A stretch of 64,000 nt of DNA from Paenibacillus_AA sp045062745 (GTDB taxonomy: Bacteria > Bacillota > Bacilli > Paenibacillales > NBRC-103111), in NCBI RefSeq assembly GCF_045062745.1, contig NZ_JBJGED010000014.1, forward strand, positions 1-64,000, in the 5' to 3' direction. A program made the translations under genes and the position numbers. The notes beneath the pieces are model-generated. The model was given only the letters and a program-made list of their open reading frames with translations. It was not told where the DNA came from and ran no database searches. Shown piece after piece: positions 25,375-33,160 of this stretch (the stretch's first letter is position 1; every line of letters starts with the position of its first letter).

Positions 25375-27015
25375 CTATTTGCTAGCGTTATACCGGTCAT
25401 AGGCGGCCTTGTAAGTTTTCATATAGCGATCCAAGCCCATTCGGTTGAGCGTACTTACATATTGATCCCATGTGTCGAACGAAGCGGTGCCTGTAATGAA
25501 CTTGGCCAGCATTTCCTTGACATAGTTCTCGATATCCGCTCCCATGGTCGACAACTCTTCCGTCTCTTCAATTGTATAGCTGAACGGCGCCCACACTTCG
25601 GCTGGGTAATTCGGCGCAAGTCGCTCGGCGGCCTTGATCGAATCCGGATGTCCTTCGGAGCCTTCGAAGTACTTTTGCTTGACGATAGCCGGGTAGGAGA
25701 TCCCGCGCCATGTCATATACTTGGAGATCGCCGCCGTGAAGCTCAAGCCGTCCGGATTTTTATTGATCAAGTCCGTATATTTGACCGTTCCGTCCGGGGC
25801 TTCGGTATACGTGACATCCTTCACGCCCATGAAGAAGAGCTTGCTCCCCTCTTCGCCATAGAAATAGTCGATCCATCGAACGGTTTCCTCCGGATGCTTG
25901 TTCTTGTTTGTAATGACGAAGCCCCCGGTATTGACGAGCGCAGGCGTTACGTTGGAGAACAGCTTGTCTCCATGAGGACCAACAAGCGCGGGCAACCCGA
26001 CGTAGTTATCCAGATTGTAAGCGGTCTTCGGGTTTGTAATGACCATGGAGCCGAATACGCCTTCGTTCGCTCTGGCTACGATCTGTTCCGCCTTGACCGT
26101 GTACAGATCCTGGTTGATCAACCCTTCCTTATACAGCTTGTTCAAAAACTGCAGCAGCTCTTTGTATCTCGGATCCGTCGGGATAAAGCGCAATTGCTTC
26201 GTTTCCGGGTTAAGATCGACGTAAGGGTGGCCGGTCCCTTTGTTGCCCAATCCGTACGCGCCTTTCAGGATGTTCACCAGAACAGCATCGCCGGTTACCT
26301 GAAGCGGGACCTCGTTCATTTTGCCGTCCCCGGACAGGTCGCGCTCCTTGACGGCTTTCAGATAATTGTAGAATTGGTCTATCGTTTGAGGCTCGCTCAT
26401 GTTTACTTGCTGGAGGAACTTGTTGTTGATCCAGAGCTTCGAGCCCGAGAGGACGGATTTGAATTGAGGATCGAAAATTCTAGGGAAGGAATAAATTTTC
26501 CCGTCGGGCATCGTGATACCTCTCTTGATATCCGGATAAGTCTCCATCAGCTTCTTGAAGTTCGGGGCATACTTGTCGATCAAGCTGTTCAGAGGGATGA
26601 ACGTGCCCTGCTGGCCGTACATAATCAGATCACGGGTAGAAAGTCCGGAGGAATGCAGCGCATCCGGGTATTCTCCCGAAGACAGCGCCAGATTGCGTCT
26701 TTCCGCAAGGGCGGTCGTATTGACCATTTGCCATTTGATATCGATATTCGTCTTCTTCTCATATTCGTTGTAGACGAGCACATCGTTCCAATCCAAGGAG
26801 TAGGCGCTGGGTGCGAAGAAGGTCATCGAGATCGGTTCTTTGACGATAGGAAATCCATTGGGATTCAGATTCGAATTCTGACTCGGCTCCTCCTTCTTCT
26901 CTTTGTCTTTTGTTCCATCCGTTTCACCGGAGCTGCAAGCCGTAAACGCCAGAATCGAGCTGAGCAACGCCAGCAGCACAATGGATTTTCTTTTTTTCCC
27001 CATCTGACCACACAT
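25375..27015 (-). CDS. ABC transporter substrate-binding lipoprotein (LplA/YtcQ type)
   Basis: A 546-residue lipoprotein with lipobox FTAC (Cys near residue 27), a Lys/Glu-rich linker and two lobes. Length and motifs (LALSSGEYPDALHSSG, TMPDGKIYSFPRIFDP, AWI-type C-terminus) fit the large LplA/YtcQ group that partners LplB and LplC permeases. A calcium-loop-like sequence, DLSGDGKMNE, occurs near residue 225, as in many Paenibacillus members. It lies 33 bases after the LplC-like permease and is the presumed partner of this permease pair. ATG 27015 is close to AAAGGA; ATG 27003 is an alternative. Confidence 0.93.
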   Translation of the reverse strand: MCGQMGKKRKSIVLLALLSSILAFTACSSGETDGTKDKEKKEEPSQNSNLNPNGFPIVKEPISMTFFAPSAYSLDWNDVLVYNEYEKKTNIDIKWQMVNTTALAERRNLALSSGEYPDALHSSGLSTRDLIMYGQQGTFIPLNSLIDKYAPNFKKLMETYPDIKRGITMPDGKIYSFPRIFDPQFKSVLSGSKLWINNKFLQQVNMSEPQTIDQFYNYLKAVKERDLSGDGKMNEVPLQVTGDAVLVNILKGAYGLGNKGTGHPYVDLNPETKQLRFIPTDPRYKELLQFLNKLYKEGLINQDLYTVKAEQIVARANEGVFGSMVITNPKTAYNLDNYVGLPALVGPHGDKLFSNVTPALVNTGGFVITNKNKHPEETVRWIDYFYGEEGSKLFFMGVKDVTYTEAPDGTVKYTDLINKNPDGLSFTAAISKYMTWRGISYPAIVKQKYFEGSEGHPDSIKAAERLAPNYPAEVWAPFSYTIEETEELSTMGADIENYVKEMLAKFITGTASFDTWDQYVSTLNRMGLDRYMKTYKAAYDRYNASK

Positions 27016-27048
27016 CCGTCCTTTTAAGATTATTTACTATAAAGGGCA

Positions 27049-27930
27049 TTACCCCTTTATCGCCCCGATCATAATCCCCTTGATGAAGTACTTCTGCAAA
27101 AACGGATAGAGGATGAGTACCGGAAGATTCGCAACGATGACGACCGCATACTTTAACGCTTCCACCTGCAGCGCATATTCGATACGCGAATCATCCGCCA
27201 GAGAGGCCATGTCTCCCACGTCGTTCTGGATCAAGATCTCCCTTAGAATGATCTGCATCGGGAACTTGCTCCGGTCGTTCAAATAAATCAGCGCGTTAAA
27301 AAAGGCGTTCCAGTGACCAACGGCATAAAACAAAGTCATGACCGCGAGAATCGGCGTGGACAGAGGCAGTACGATACGAAGCAGGATTTTGAGGTTGCTG
27401 CAGCCGTCGATCGCGGCGGATTCTTGAATTTCATAAGGAATGCTCACTTGGAAGAAGGTTCTCATGATGACGAGATTCCAGACCGATACCGCTCCGGGTA
27501 TGACGAGCGCCCAGATGGAATTGAGCATCCCCAGGTCCCGGACCAGCAGATACATCGGAATTAAGCCGCCGCTGAAAAACATCGTGAAGACGACAAAGGC
27601 GGTTATCGCATGGCGCCCGTAAAAGTCTTTTCTGGACAGCGGATACGCAGCCATGATCGTCATAATCAGGTTGATGGCGGTTCCTACCACGGTATAAACA
27701 ATCGTGTTCCAATAGCCATGCAGGATGGCCGCGTTCTGCAGGACGGTCTTATAAGCTTTTAACGTTGCGCCTTTGGGCCACAGCCATACATCGCCTCTTA
27801 ATATAGCGGCCGGATCGCTGATAGATGCGCTAAGCACATAGATGAGCGGATACAGAACCGCGACCAGCACGATGCCGAGAAGCATGTAATTTACGGTATC
27901 GAATAAGCGATCTTCCACACGTCGGACCAT
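27049..27930 (-). CDS. Carbohydrate ABC transporter permease (LplC/YtcP type)
   Basis: A 293-residue permease with six helices and the EAA loop at about residue 190, written ESAAIDGCSNLKILLRIVLPLSTP, which contacts the ATPase. It ends FLQKYFIKGIMIGAIKG, the usual LplC/YtcP tail. GGAGGGGAGGAG precedes ATG 27930. It pairs with the LplB-like gene 14 bases upstream. No ATPase gene is present in the locus; importers of this class use a shared MsmX-type ATPase encoded elsewhere. Confidence 0.94.
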   Translation of the reverse strand: MVRRVEDRLFDTVNYMLLGIVLVAVLYPLIYVLSASISDPAAILRGDVWLWPKGATLKAYKTVLQNAAILHGYWNTIVYTVVGTAINLIMTIMAAYPLSRKDFYGRHAITAFVVFTMFFSGGLIPMYLLVRDLGMLNSIWALVIPGAVSVWNLVIMRTFFQVSIPYEIQESAAIDGCSNLKILLRIVLPLSTPILAVMTLFYAVGHWNAFFNALIYLNDRSKFPMQIILREILIQNDVGDMASLADDSRIEYALQVEALKYAVVIVANLPVLILYPFLQKYFIKGIMIGAIKG

Positions 27931-27944
27931 CGTCTCCTCCCCTC

Positions 27945-28877
27945 CTACCAAAGACTCGTTTCGTTTACTTTTTTGGCGATATAATTGACCACGATCAGCA
28001 TGAGGAACACGATGACCGAATTGAATAACCCTATCGCGGCGGAGTAGCTGTATTGGGCCCCAAGAATCCCCGAGCGGTATACGTGAGTCGCGATTACATC
28101 GGAAGCCTCCATGTTCAACTGATTCTGCATCAGGAACACTTTCTCGAAGCCGACGCTCAGCAGCCGTCCTACATTCAAGATCAGCAGGATGACGATCGTA
28201 GGCGTGATCCCGGGCAGATTAATGTGCCAGATTCGGCGCATTCGGCTCGCTCCGTCTACCTTGGCCGCTTCATGCAGCTCGGGATTGATCCCTGCAAGCG
28301 CTGCCAAATAGATAATGGATCCCCACCCCATGTGCTGCCAGGTGCCGGAGAGGACGTAAATCGTTTTGAACCAAGCCGGTTCGGTCATGAAGGAGATCGG
28401 CCCAAACCCGAACAAGCGGAGCAAATGATTGACAAAGCCGGCATCCGGAGATAGAAACAAGAACAAGATGCCGACAAGCACTACGGTTGATAGAAAATGA
28501 GGAGCATATGTAACGGTTTGAACGATGCGCTTGAAGAAGCTATGGCGGATTTCGTTAATCATCAGCGCGAGCATAATCGGGATCGGAAAGCCAACGACCA
28601 GCTCATACAACCCGATGCCCAGCGTATTCTTGATCAACCTCCAAAAATAAAAGCTTTCAAAAAATCGCTCGAAATGCTTGAACCCTACCCACGGGCTGCC
28701 GGTTATGCCTTTCGTAGCGATAAAATCCTTAAAGGCGATCGTGACGCCATACATCGGAAAATACTCGAATACCAAAAAGTAGGCAATGATAGGAACAATC
28801 AGCAAGTATAAGTCATAGTTCTTCCGAATTAGCTTCCACCTAAATTTGGCTTTTGAACCGAATCCCTTTCCTATCAT
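27945..28877 (-). CDS. Carbohydrate ABC transporter permease (LplB type)
   Basis: A 310-residue permease beginning with a basic segment and the typical KNYDLYLLIVPIIAYFLVFEYFPMYGVTIAFKDF. The EAA loop is HEAAKVDGASRMRRIWHINLPGITPT (about residues 210-235). It ends NYIAKKVNETSLW, as LplB proteins do. ATG 28877 has GAGGG six bases upstream. The gene starts 23 bases below operator A, so it is the first gene of the transporter unit. The frame extends 68 codons further upstream, through the operator, but without a ribosome binding site. Confidence 0.94.
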   Translation of the reverse strand: MIGKGFGSKAKFRWKLIRKNYDLYLLIVPIIAYFLVFEYFPMYGVTIAFKDFIATKGITGSPWVGFKHFERFFESFYFWRLIKNTLGIGLYELVVGFPIPIMLALMINEIRHSFFKRIVQTVTYAPHFLSTVVLVGILFLFLSPDAGFVNHLLRLFGFGPISFMTEPAWFKTIYVLSGTWQHMGWGSIIYLAALAGINPELHEAAKVDGASRMRRIWHINLPGITPTIVILLILNVGRLLSVGFEKVFLMQNQLNMEASDVIATHVYRSGILGAQYSYSAAIGLFNSVIVFLMLIVVNYIAKKVNETSLW

Positions 28878-28900
28878 AGGCAGCCCTCGTTTACAATATA

Positions 28901-28925
28901 TTAATAAATCAAATGGATTTACTAA
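28901..28925 (-). promoter_or_regulatory. Operator A, candidate ROK-repressor site
   Basis: Inverted repeat with arms TTAATAAATC and GATTTACTAA (nine of ten paired) around five bases. On the minus strand a promoter-like ATTAGT, 17 bases, TAATAT overlaps it. It lies between the ROK gene and the LplB-like gene. Closely similar sites occur at 30325 and 31011. Confidence 0.7.
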
Positions 28926-28934
28926 TTGGCTATG

Positions 28935-28956
28935 CGAGGGTGGAATTTCTCCACCC
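28935..28956 (-). other. Hairpin after the ROK gene
   Basis: Minus strand GGGTGGA, five-base loop, TCCACCC, with no T tract. It may slow or stop transcription from the ROK gene before operator A, or protect the mRNA end. Confidence 0.4.
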
Positions 28957-28960
28957 CTGC

Positions 28961-30139
28961 CTATATTCCTTGCACCAACGTATCCAGAGGGACGTCGTAA
29001 AAGTGGTTCATCACCAGCCCTACCGCGGAAGCGGATTCGGTCGGAGTCTTCGGCAAGCAAATGATGTTGACTTTGCGGCACGTTTCCGGAATCGTATGCA
29101 TCACCGATTTTTGGATAGCCGATAAGAAGGGCTCCCCCAGTACATCGAACATCATTCCCGTCAGGAGCACGTGATCCGGATTGAGCAGCGTAATGATATT
29201 GCTAATCGCCATCGTCACCGATGTTTCTACACTCGTATATAACTGAACCGCATGCGGATCGCGCTTCTCGTACAAGTCACGCAGCTGCTCGACGCTGTAG
29301 CCTGCGTTGTGCTTCAACCCGCTTACGGACGCTAATGTGGTCAAGCATCCTCTGCCGCCGCAATGACAGTCATACGCCTCTTTTCCCATAAAGGACTTGT
29401 AGTGCCCGATCTCCCCAGCGACATGGTTGGAGCCGGCGTGAAGCTGCTTGTTGAAGACAATCGCTCCCCCCACCCCGGTGTCCAGCTTGATCGTGACATT
29501 GTTCTGGGAATCGGAGAGCCTGCCGTTCAAATTCTCGGCCAGTGCCAGCAAGTTCACGTCGTTCTCGAGATAGACCGGAATGTCGTACTCCTCTTCCAAT
29601 CGCTTTTTAAGAGGGAAGTTGCGCCACCGCAAGCCGGAGGAATAGAGGACGATCCCTTGCTTGGAATCGACGAGGCCTTGAATACTGCAGCCGATTCCGT
29701 TCAGCTTGGCATGCTCGGGCACGTGCTCCAGCAACTGATCGATCACTTGACGGGCATATTCGATCGTGCCTTCCTCATCCTGATATTCGGACACCTCGAT
29801 TTCGATCTCTTTAATTATATGCCGGTTGAAATTCATCAAGGTTCCTTTGATATAAGTGACGGAGATTTCAATCCCGATCGCGAGCAGCTTCTCGCTTTGG
29901 ATGACGAGCGGAATCGGTCTGCGTCCGCTGTTGCTGGCGATCGGATGCTTTTCTTTCAATAAGCCTTCATCGAGCAGCCGGTTTACAATATTCGTAATCG
30001 TTTGTTGAGTCAGCCCTGTCAGCTCCGACAGCTGTACTCTGGAGACGGAGCCATGCGTAAAGATGATTCTCAATACTTTTTGCTGGTTGATCGACTTCAG
30101 CAGCTTGCTGCCTATCGGTTTCTTCGTAGGAGGTGCCAT
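28961..30139 (-). CDS. ROK-family transcriptional repressor
   Basis: A 392-residue NagC/XylR-type ROK regulator. N-terminal winged helix (about residues 12-75: VLRIIFTHGSVSRVQLSELTGLTQQTITNIVNRLLDEGLL), then a sugar-kinase-like fold with GVGGAIVFNKQLHAGSNHVAGEIGH, the zinc motif CHCGGRGCL and a late glycine-rich segment. Such repressors leave DNA when a sugar or sugar phosphate binds. ATG 30139 follows GGGCGG; a longer frame has no support. It probably controls the downstream transporter and glycosidases through operators A-C. Confidence 0.92.
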   Translation of the reverse strand: MAPPTKKPIGSKLLKSINQQKVLRIIFTHGSVSRVQLSELTGLTQQTITNIVNRLLDEGLLKEKHPIASNSGRRPIPLVIQSEKLLAIGIEISVTYIKGTLMNFNRHIIKEIEIEVSEYQDEEGTIEYARQVIDQLLEHVPEHAKLNGIGCSIQGLVDSKQGIVLYSSGLRWRNFPLKKRLEEEYDIPVYLENDVNLLALAENLNGRLSDSQNNVTIKLDTGVGGAIVFNKQLHAGSNHVAGEIGHYKSFMGKEAYDCHCGGRGCLTTLASVSGLKHNAGYSVEQLRDLYEKRDPHAVQLYTSVETSVTMAISNIITLLNPDHVLLTGMMFDVLGEPFLSAIQKSVMHTIPETCRKVNIICLPKTPTESASAVGLVMNHFYDVPLDTLVQGI

Positions 30140-30324
30140 ATTACCGCCCTTTCTGACAGATTCAGAATGTTTAAGCGCTTCACCGCACGAAAGTGTGAAA
30201 CAAGGCATCGGAGCAAACGCTTCCTGAATCGGCATAATAAGCTACCACTTAGGACGAACCCGCCTCTCCGAAATGCTTCGATAAAAGCTTATTTTACCCC
30301 TTGCAACCCTCTGTTTACAATTAA

Positions 30325-30349
30325 TTAATAAATCAATTTGATTAAATAC
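30325..30349 (-). promoter_or_regulatory. Operator B, candidate ROK-repressor site
   Basis: TTAATAAATC, five bases, GATTAAATAC; inner palindrome AATCAA-N-TTGATT is perfect. It lies 15 bases upstream of where the YdcF-like gene ends and 185 bases before the ROK start. Sequence beyond the site on the minus strand, ATTGTAAAC then GAGGG, is shared with operator A. Confidence 0.7.
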
Positions 30350-30364
30350 AGATACACTGTCATC

Positions 30365-30991
30365 TTACAAGTTCGTTTCGGATCTGTCAACAGATTTCAT
30401 CTCGTTTGCCACCCTTATTCGGCTCCTGGCTTCGGCCACCCAAGTACGGGTGATACGGAAGGCTCGGATTTCCAGCCACGACGGCTTCCACTGCTTGACG
30501 ATCACCCTTATGCTGCGTCTGGCATAAAAATAGGCAGGGATGTTCAGTTGCTTGGCGATATACCGCATTCTGCGAATATGAAACGAATTCGAGATGATCG
30601 TGCATGTCTGTATCCCGTAACCGTCCATGATTCGTTTGCAGTATACAAGATTATCAACGGTATTTTGAGACTGGTTCTCTACCAGAATGCAACGCTCTTT
30701 CACTCGATGCTGGACGAGATACTCTTTCATTATATCCGCTTCCGTTCGGGTGGATGTGACCGCCCCTCCGGACACGATAATATATTGGTAGTGATGCTTC
30801 CTCCATAAATCCAGTACGGTATCGAGTCTTTCCTGGAGCAGCGGATGAATGCGATCCCCGTCACAGCGATAGCCCAATATGATCAAGGCGTCCGCATCCG
30901 TTGCCCTCATCAAGCTCGCATGCATCCAACAAAAGAATAATAAAGGGGTGCCCACTAGCAACAAGGCTGCGATTAAGAACTGCATAACCAA
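30365..30991 (-). CDS. YdcF-family (DUF218) membrane-anchored protein
   Basis: A 208-residue protein with one N-terminal membrane helix (about residues 4-22) and a DUF218 domain: ADALIILGYR, IIVSGGAVTSTRTEADIM, VENQSQNTVDNLVYCKRI and ISNSFHIRRM are all family motifs. DUF218 proteins (YdcF, ElyC, SanA) bind nucleotide-like ligands, and some affect envelope polysaccharides; no reaction is assigned. TTG 30991 is used since a stop lies just upstream and AAGGGA is at a fair distance. The gene starts 20 bases from operator C and runs toward the ROK gene. Confidence 0.85.
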   Translation of the reverse strand: MVMQFLIAALLLVGTPLLFFCWMHASLMRATDADALIILGYRCDGDRIHPLLQERLDTVLDLWRKHHYQYIIVSGGAVTSTRTEADIMKEYLVQHRVKERCILVENQSQNTVDNLVYCKRIMDGYGIQTCTIISNSFHIRRMRYIAKQLNIPAYFYARRSIRVIVKQWKPSWLEIRAFRITRTWVAEARSRIRVANEMKSVDRSETNL

Positions 30992-31009
30992 ATCAAATCA
31001 AATCCCTTC

Positions 31010-31038
31010 TTTACTAAATCAACTTGATTAAGTACAAT
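31010..31038 (+). promoter_or_regulatory. Operator C within a plus-strand promoter
   Basis: Operator TTACTAAATC, five bases, GATTAAGTAC (31011-31035) is wholly covered by a plus-strand promoter TTTACT (31010-31015), 17 bases, TACAAT (31033-31038) pointing at the phosphatase gene. Binding of a repressor here would block that promoter; the site also lies 20 bases above the YdcF-like gene on the other strand. Confidence 0.7.
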
Positions 31039-31109
31039 CATATAAGCGCTGCCTCATTTTTACAAGTACTAATTCAAAGATTGACTCTTATCAAGGGAGG
31101 GAACCTGGT

Positions 31110-31853
31110 TTGATCGATATTCACAGTCATATCTTAGCGGGAATCGACGACGGAGCGAAAGATTTGGAGGAATCGGTGGAAATGGGCCGGCTCGCCCACC
31201 AGGACGGGATTCGGTATATTTTCGCCACCCCGCATTTTACGGACACGATGATTAATGACTGTGATACCGTCGTGCGTAGGATCGGTACGCTGCAACGGGA
31301 ATTGGATGAGCTGGGCATTCCGGTGCGTGTGCTCCCGGGAGCCGAGGTCCGACTATGTAGCTATGAATTTGTGATAGAGTATGCGAAACGCGAGACGTTT
31401 AGTTACTTGGTTGGCAGCCGGAAGTTCGTCTTAGTTGAGGAAAGATGGACAGACTATGAATCCGACAGCTTGCGGATCATGGAGTGGTTCCTGGACCGGG
31501 AGATTCAACCGGTTATCGCCCATCCAGAGAGGCACGCGTTCTTCCGGAAAGATCCGGCGCTGTTGACCGCCTTGATCGACGCCGGTGCCTGGACCCAAGT
31601 GACCGCAGACAGCCTGCTCGGCAAAAACAATGCGGAGGCACAGCAATTCAGCCGCTGGATGATCGAGCGTAGTCTCGTACATACACTCGCTACGGACGCT
31701 CACAATGTAACCAGAAGGCCCAATCTGTCCGACGGGTTTCGGATGATTGAAACCTGGGCCGGTCTGGAACAGGTGGAGGCGATTAAAGAACGAATGCATC
31801 AATTCGTGCCGCCGTCCCTCACGAATGAACATTCGCCGAGCGTCACCGCTTGA
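31110..31853 (+). CDS. CpsB/YwqE-type tyrosine-protein phosphatase (PHP fold)
   Basis: A 247-residue PHP-domain protein beginning MIDIHSHILAGIDDGAKDLEESVEM, the signature of CpsB/Wzb-type manganese phosphatases. Further metal ligands are in FATPHF, LPGAEVRL, IAHPERH and LATDAHN. These enzymes dephosphorylate BY-kinases that control capsule and exopolysaccharide chain length; no kinase or capsule gene is nearby. TTG start with GGGAGGG eight bases upstream. It converges on the pilus operon with only 11 bases between stops and no visible terminator. Confidence 0.92.
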   Translation: MIDIHSHILAGIDDGAKDLEESVEMGRLAHQDGIRYIFATPHFTDTMINDCDTVVRRIGTLQRELDELGIPVRVLPGAEVRLCSYEFVIEYAKRETFSYLVGSRKFVLVEERWTDYESDSLRIMEWFLDREIQPVIAHPERHAFFRKDPALLTALIDAGAWTQVTADSLLGKNNAEAQQFSRWMIERSLVHTLATDAHNVTRRPNLSDGFRMIETWAGLEQVEAIKERMHQFVPPSLTNEHSPSVTA

Positions 31854-31864
31854 CTGTTGTCTTT

Positions 31865-32347
31865 TCAATACACCAGCTCGGCTACGCCTTTCACCGTCCA
31901 CTCGATCGGGCTGACTACGCGGAACAGCCTAGGGTAGCGCAGCCGGATCATGAGCACCACGGCAGGCCGGTTCAGCGTGACGGAATAGCCGTAAGCCGCA
32001 TTCGTGTATGTATAGGGAAACGTCGCCGTTTCGTTCACAATGTCGAACACGACGACGTCCATTCCCGCTCGCCAGTAGCTATCGGCCAGCGGCTCTCCTG
32101 CCGCATCCAGCTTCAGATTGCTGCGCAAATAGGAGAGCGCGGCCGCTTCCGCCCGGAGGGGATCGATCGAGACGATCCCCTCCGTCAGCTTCAGGGGGTC
32201 GATCTGCTGAGCCGCGGCATGAGCGGCGCGGTTCACCGCGCGCTTGCCCTCGAAGAATGCCTGCATCGCCCTCTGTTCATCCGTCTGCAAGGCGTTCATC
32301 ACCGCTACATACGAGATTAAGAGCACAAACCCGAGAAATTTGTACAT
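31865..32347 (-). CDS. Pilus-operon protein, pseudopilin-like
   Basis: A 160-residue protein with one N-terminal membrane helix (about residues 3-20) and an exported domain that is rich in Ala at first (AVNRAAHAAAQQID) and beta-rich later. I recognise no family, but this build resembles TadE/TadF-type pseudopilins. ATG 32347 is preceded by AGAGGAG. It is the last gene of the Tad-type operon, 26 bases after the next one. Function inferred from location only. Confidence 0.72.
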   Translation of the reverse strand: MYKFLGFVLLISYVAVMNALQTDEQRAMQAFFEGKRAVNRAAHAAAQQIDPLKLTEGIVSIDPLRAEAAALSYLRSNLKLDAAGEPLADSYWRAGMDVVVFDIVNETATFPYTYTNAAYGYSVTLNRPAVVLMIRLRYPRLFRVVSPIEWTVKGVAELVY

Positions 32348-32373
32348 CGACACTCCTCTCGCCATGTCCGCCC

Positions 32374-32799
32374 CTACGGGACATACTCGCTCATTTTCAT
32401 ACCCGACGCCGCCATTCGCGATCCGGCCGGAGGCGGGGTCACCCGGATGAGCCGGTCGATCTCGAACAACCGCTCATACGGATAGCTGATTCGCAGGCTG
32501 ATTCCGACTCCCCGCTGCACGGGAGCAGACGGGTTCGTCCCCTCTACTCCGCTTGTCGTTTGCACATCGTATTGCAGCAGAGCCGGATTGAAGCCGATCT
32601 GCTGAAGACGCTGCTTGGATGCGAGGACGGCCGCACTGTCGATATAGCCGTGCACCCCGTTCGCCCCCTGCTCCAACAAATAATCGACCTCCTTTTGCAG
32701 AACCGCATTGCGTACCATCAGCACATGCTTATACGCAGGCGAGAACATAAGCCAGCACAGCATCGTCGCGAACAGCACGAACACTAGGATTTGCTTCAT
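32374..32799 (-). CDS. Pilus-operon protein, pseudopilin-like
   Basis: A 141-residue protein: short N-terminus, membrane helix (about residues 3-20), then a soluble outer domain with ISLRISYPYERLFEIDRL strands. No known family recognised; size and topology are like TadE/TadF pseudopilins. GGGGG lies seven bases before ATG 32799. It follows the 48-residue peptide gene in the same direction. Confidence 0.72.
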   Translation of the reverse strand: MKQILVFVLFATMLCWLMFSPAYKHVLMVRNAVLQKEVDYLLEQGANGVHGYIDSAAVLASKQRLQQIGFNPALLQYDVQTTSGVEGTNPSAPVQRGVGISLRISYPYERLFEIDRLIRVTPPPAGSRMAASGMKMSEYVP

Positions 32800-32829
32800 T
32801 CCAGGCCCCCTCATGCGTTCCTTACACGC

Positions 32830-32976
32830 CTATGGATCGATGGACTGGATGGATGCGCCCACGACTTGGCCGCGAGTGCGCACCATCGCTTTCGTCCCGT
32901 TCCCGCCTCCGATTGTGGCATTGTAGATGAGCACGATGACCGCCAGCAGCAGGCAAGTCATCAACAGCTGCTTCAT
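32830..32976 (-). CDS. 48-residue membrane peptide in the pilus operon
   Basis: Translated by hand: MKQLLMTCLLLAVIVLIYNA then TIGGGNGTKAMVRTRGQVVG and ASIQSIDP. It has one membrane helix (residues 3-19) followed by a short Gly/Thr-rich outer tail. Size fits Flp-type pilins of Tad systems, but the Glu at position 5 of the mature pilin and a Gly-containing prepilin cleavage site are missing. It overlaps no other gene, has its own start, and sits 9 bases after the stop of a similar peptide. Either a minor pilin or a small assembly factor. Confidence 0.7.
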   Translation of the reverse strand: MKQLLMTCLLLAVIVLIYNATIGGGNGTKAMVRTRGQVVGASIQSIDP

Positions 32977-32985
32977 CGTCCGTTC

Positions 32986-33135
32986 CTACGGAACGAGCGT
33001 AGTGACGTCGTTGTTGGCCTGGGTACCGTGGGTCTGAATGTTCCGTCGCATTCCCGTATTGTTGTTATTCACAATGCTGGTGAACAGCAGCGCTACTACG
33101 ATCAGCATCATGACCGTAATCAAAATATTCCTCAA
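32986..33135 (-). CDS. 49-residue membrane peptide in the pilus operon
   Basis: Translated by hand: MRNILITVMMLIVVALLFTS then IVNNNNTGMRRNIQTHGTQA and NNDVTTLVP. One membrane helix (residues 4-20) and an Asn/Thr-rich outer tail. TTG start with GAGAGGATGAGG just upstream. It shares with its neighbour the plan of helix, short Asn/Gly turn, basic patch (MRR or MVRTR) and Gln/Thr-rich tail, so the two may be distant duplicates. It follows tadC by 25 bases. Candidate pilin or accessory peptide. Confidence 0.7.
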   Translation of the reverse strand: MRNILITVMMLIVVALLFTSIVNNNNTGMRRNIQTHGTQANNDVTTLVP

Positions 33136-33160
33136 TCGACCTCATCCTCTCGACATTCGT

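Noticed and set aside
25462..27027. Plus-strand frame of 521 codons
   Set aside because: Antisense of the binding-protein gene, with no start signal and no recognisable domain.
31854..31864. Shared terminator between the phosphatase gene and the pilus operon
   Set aside because: Only 11 bases separate the stops and no hairpin with a T tract is visible on either strand.
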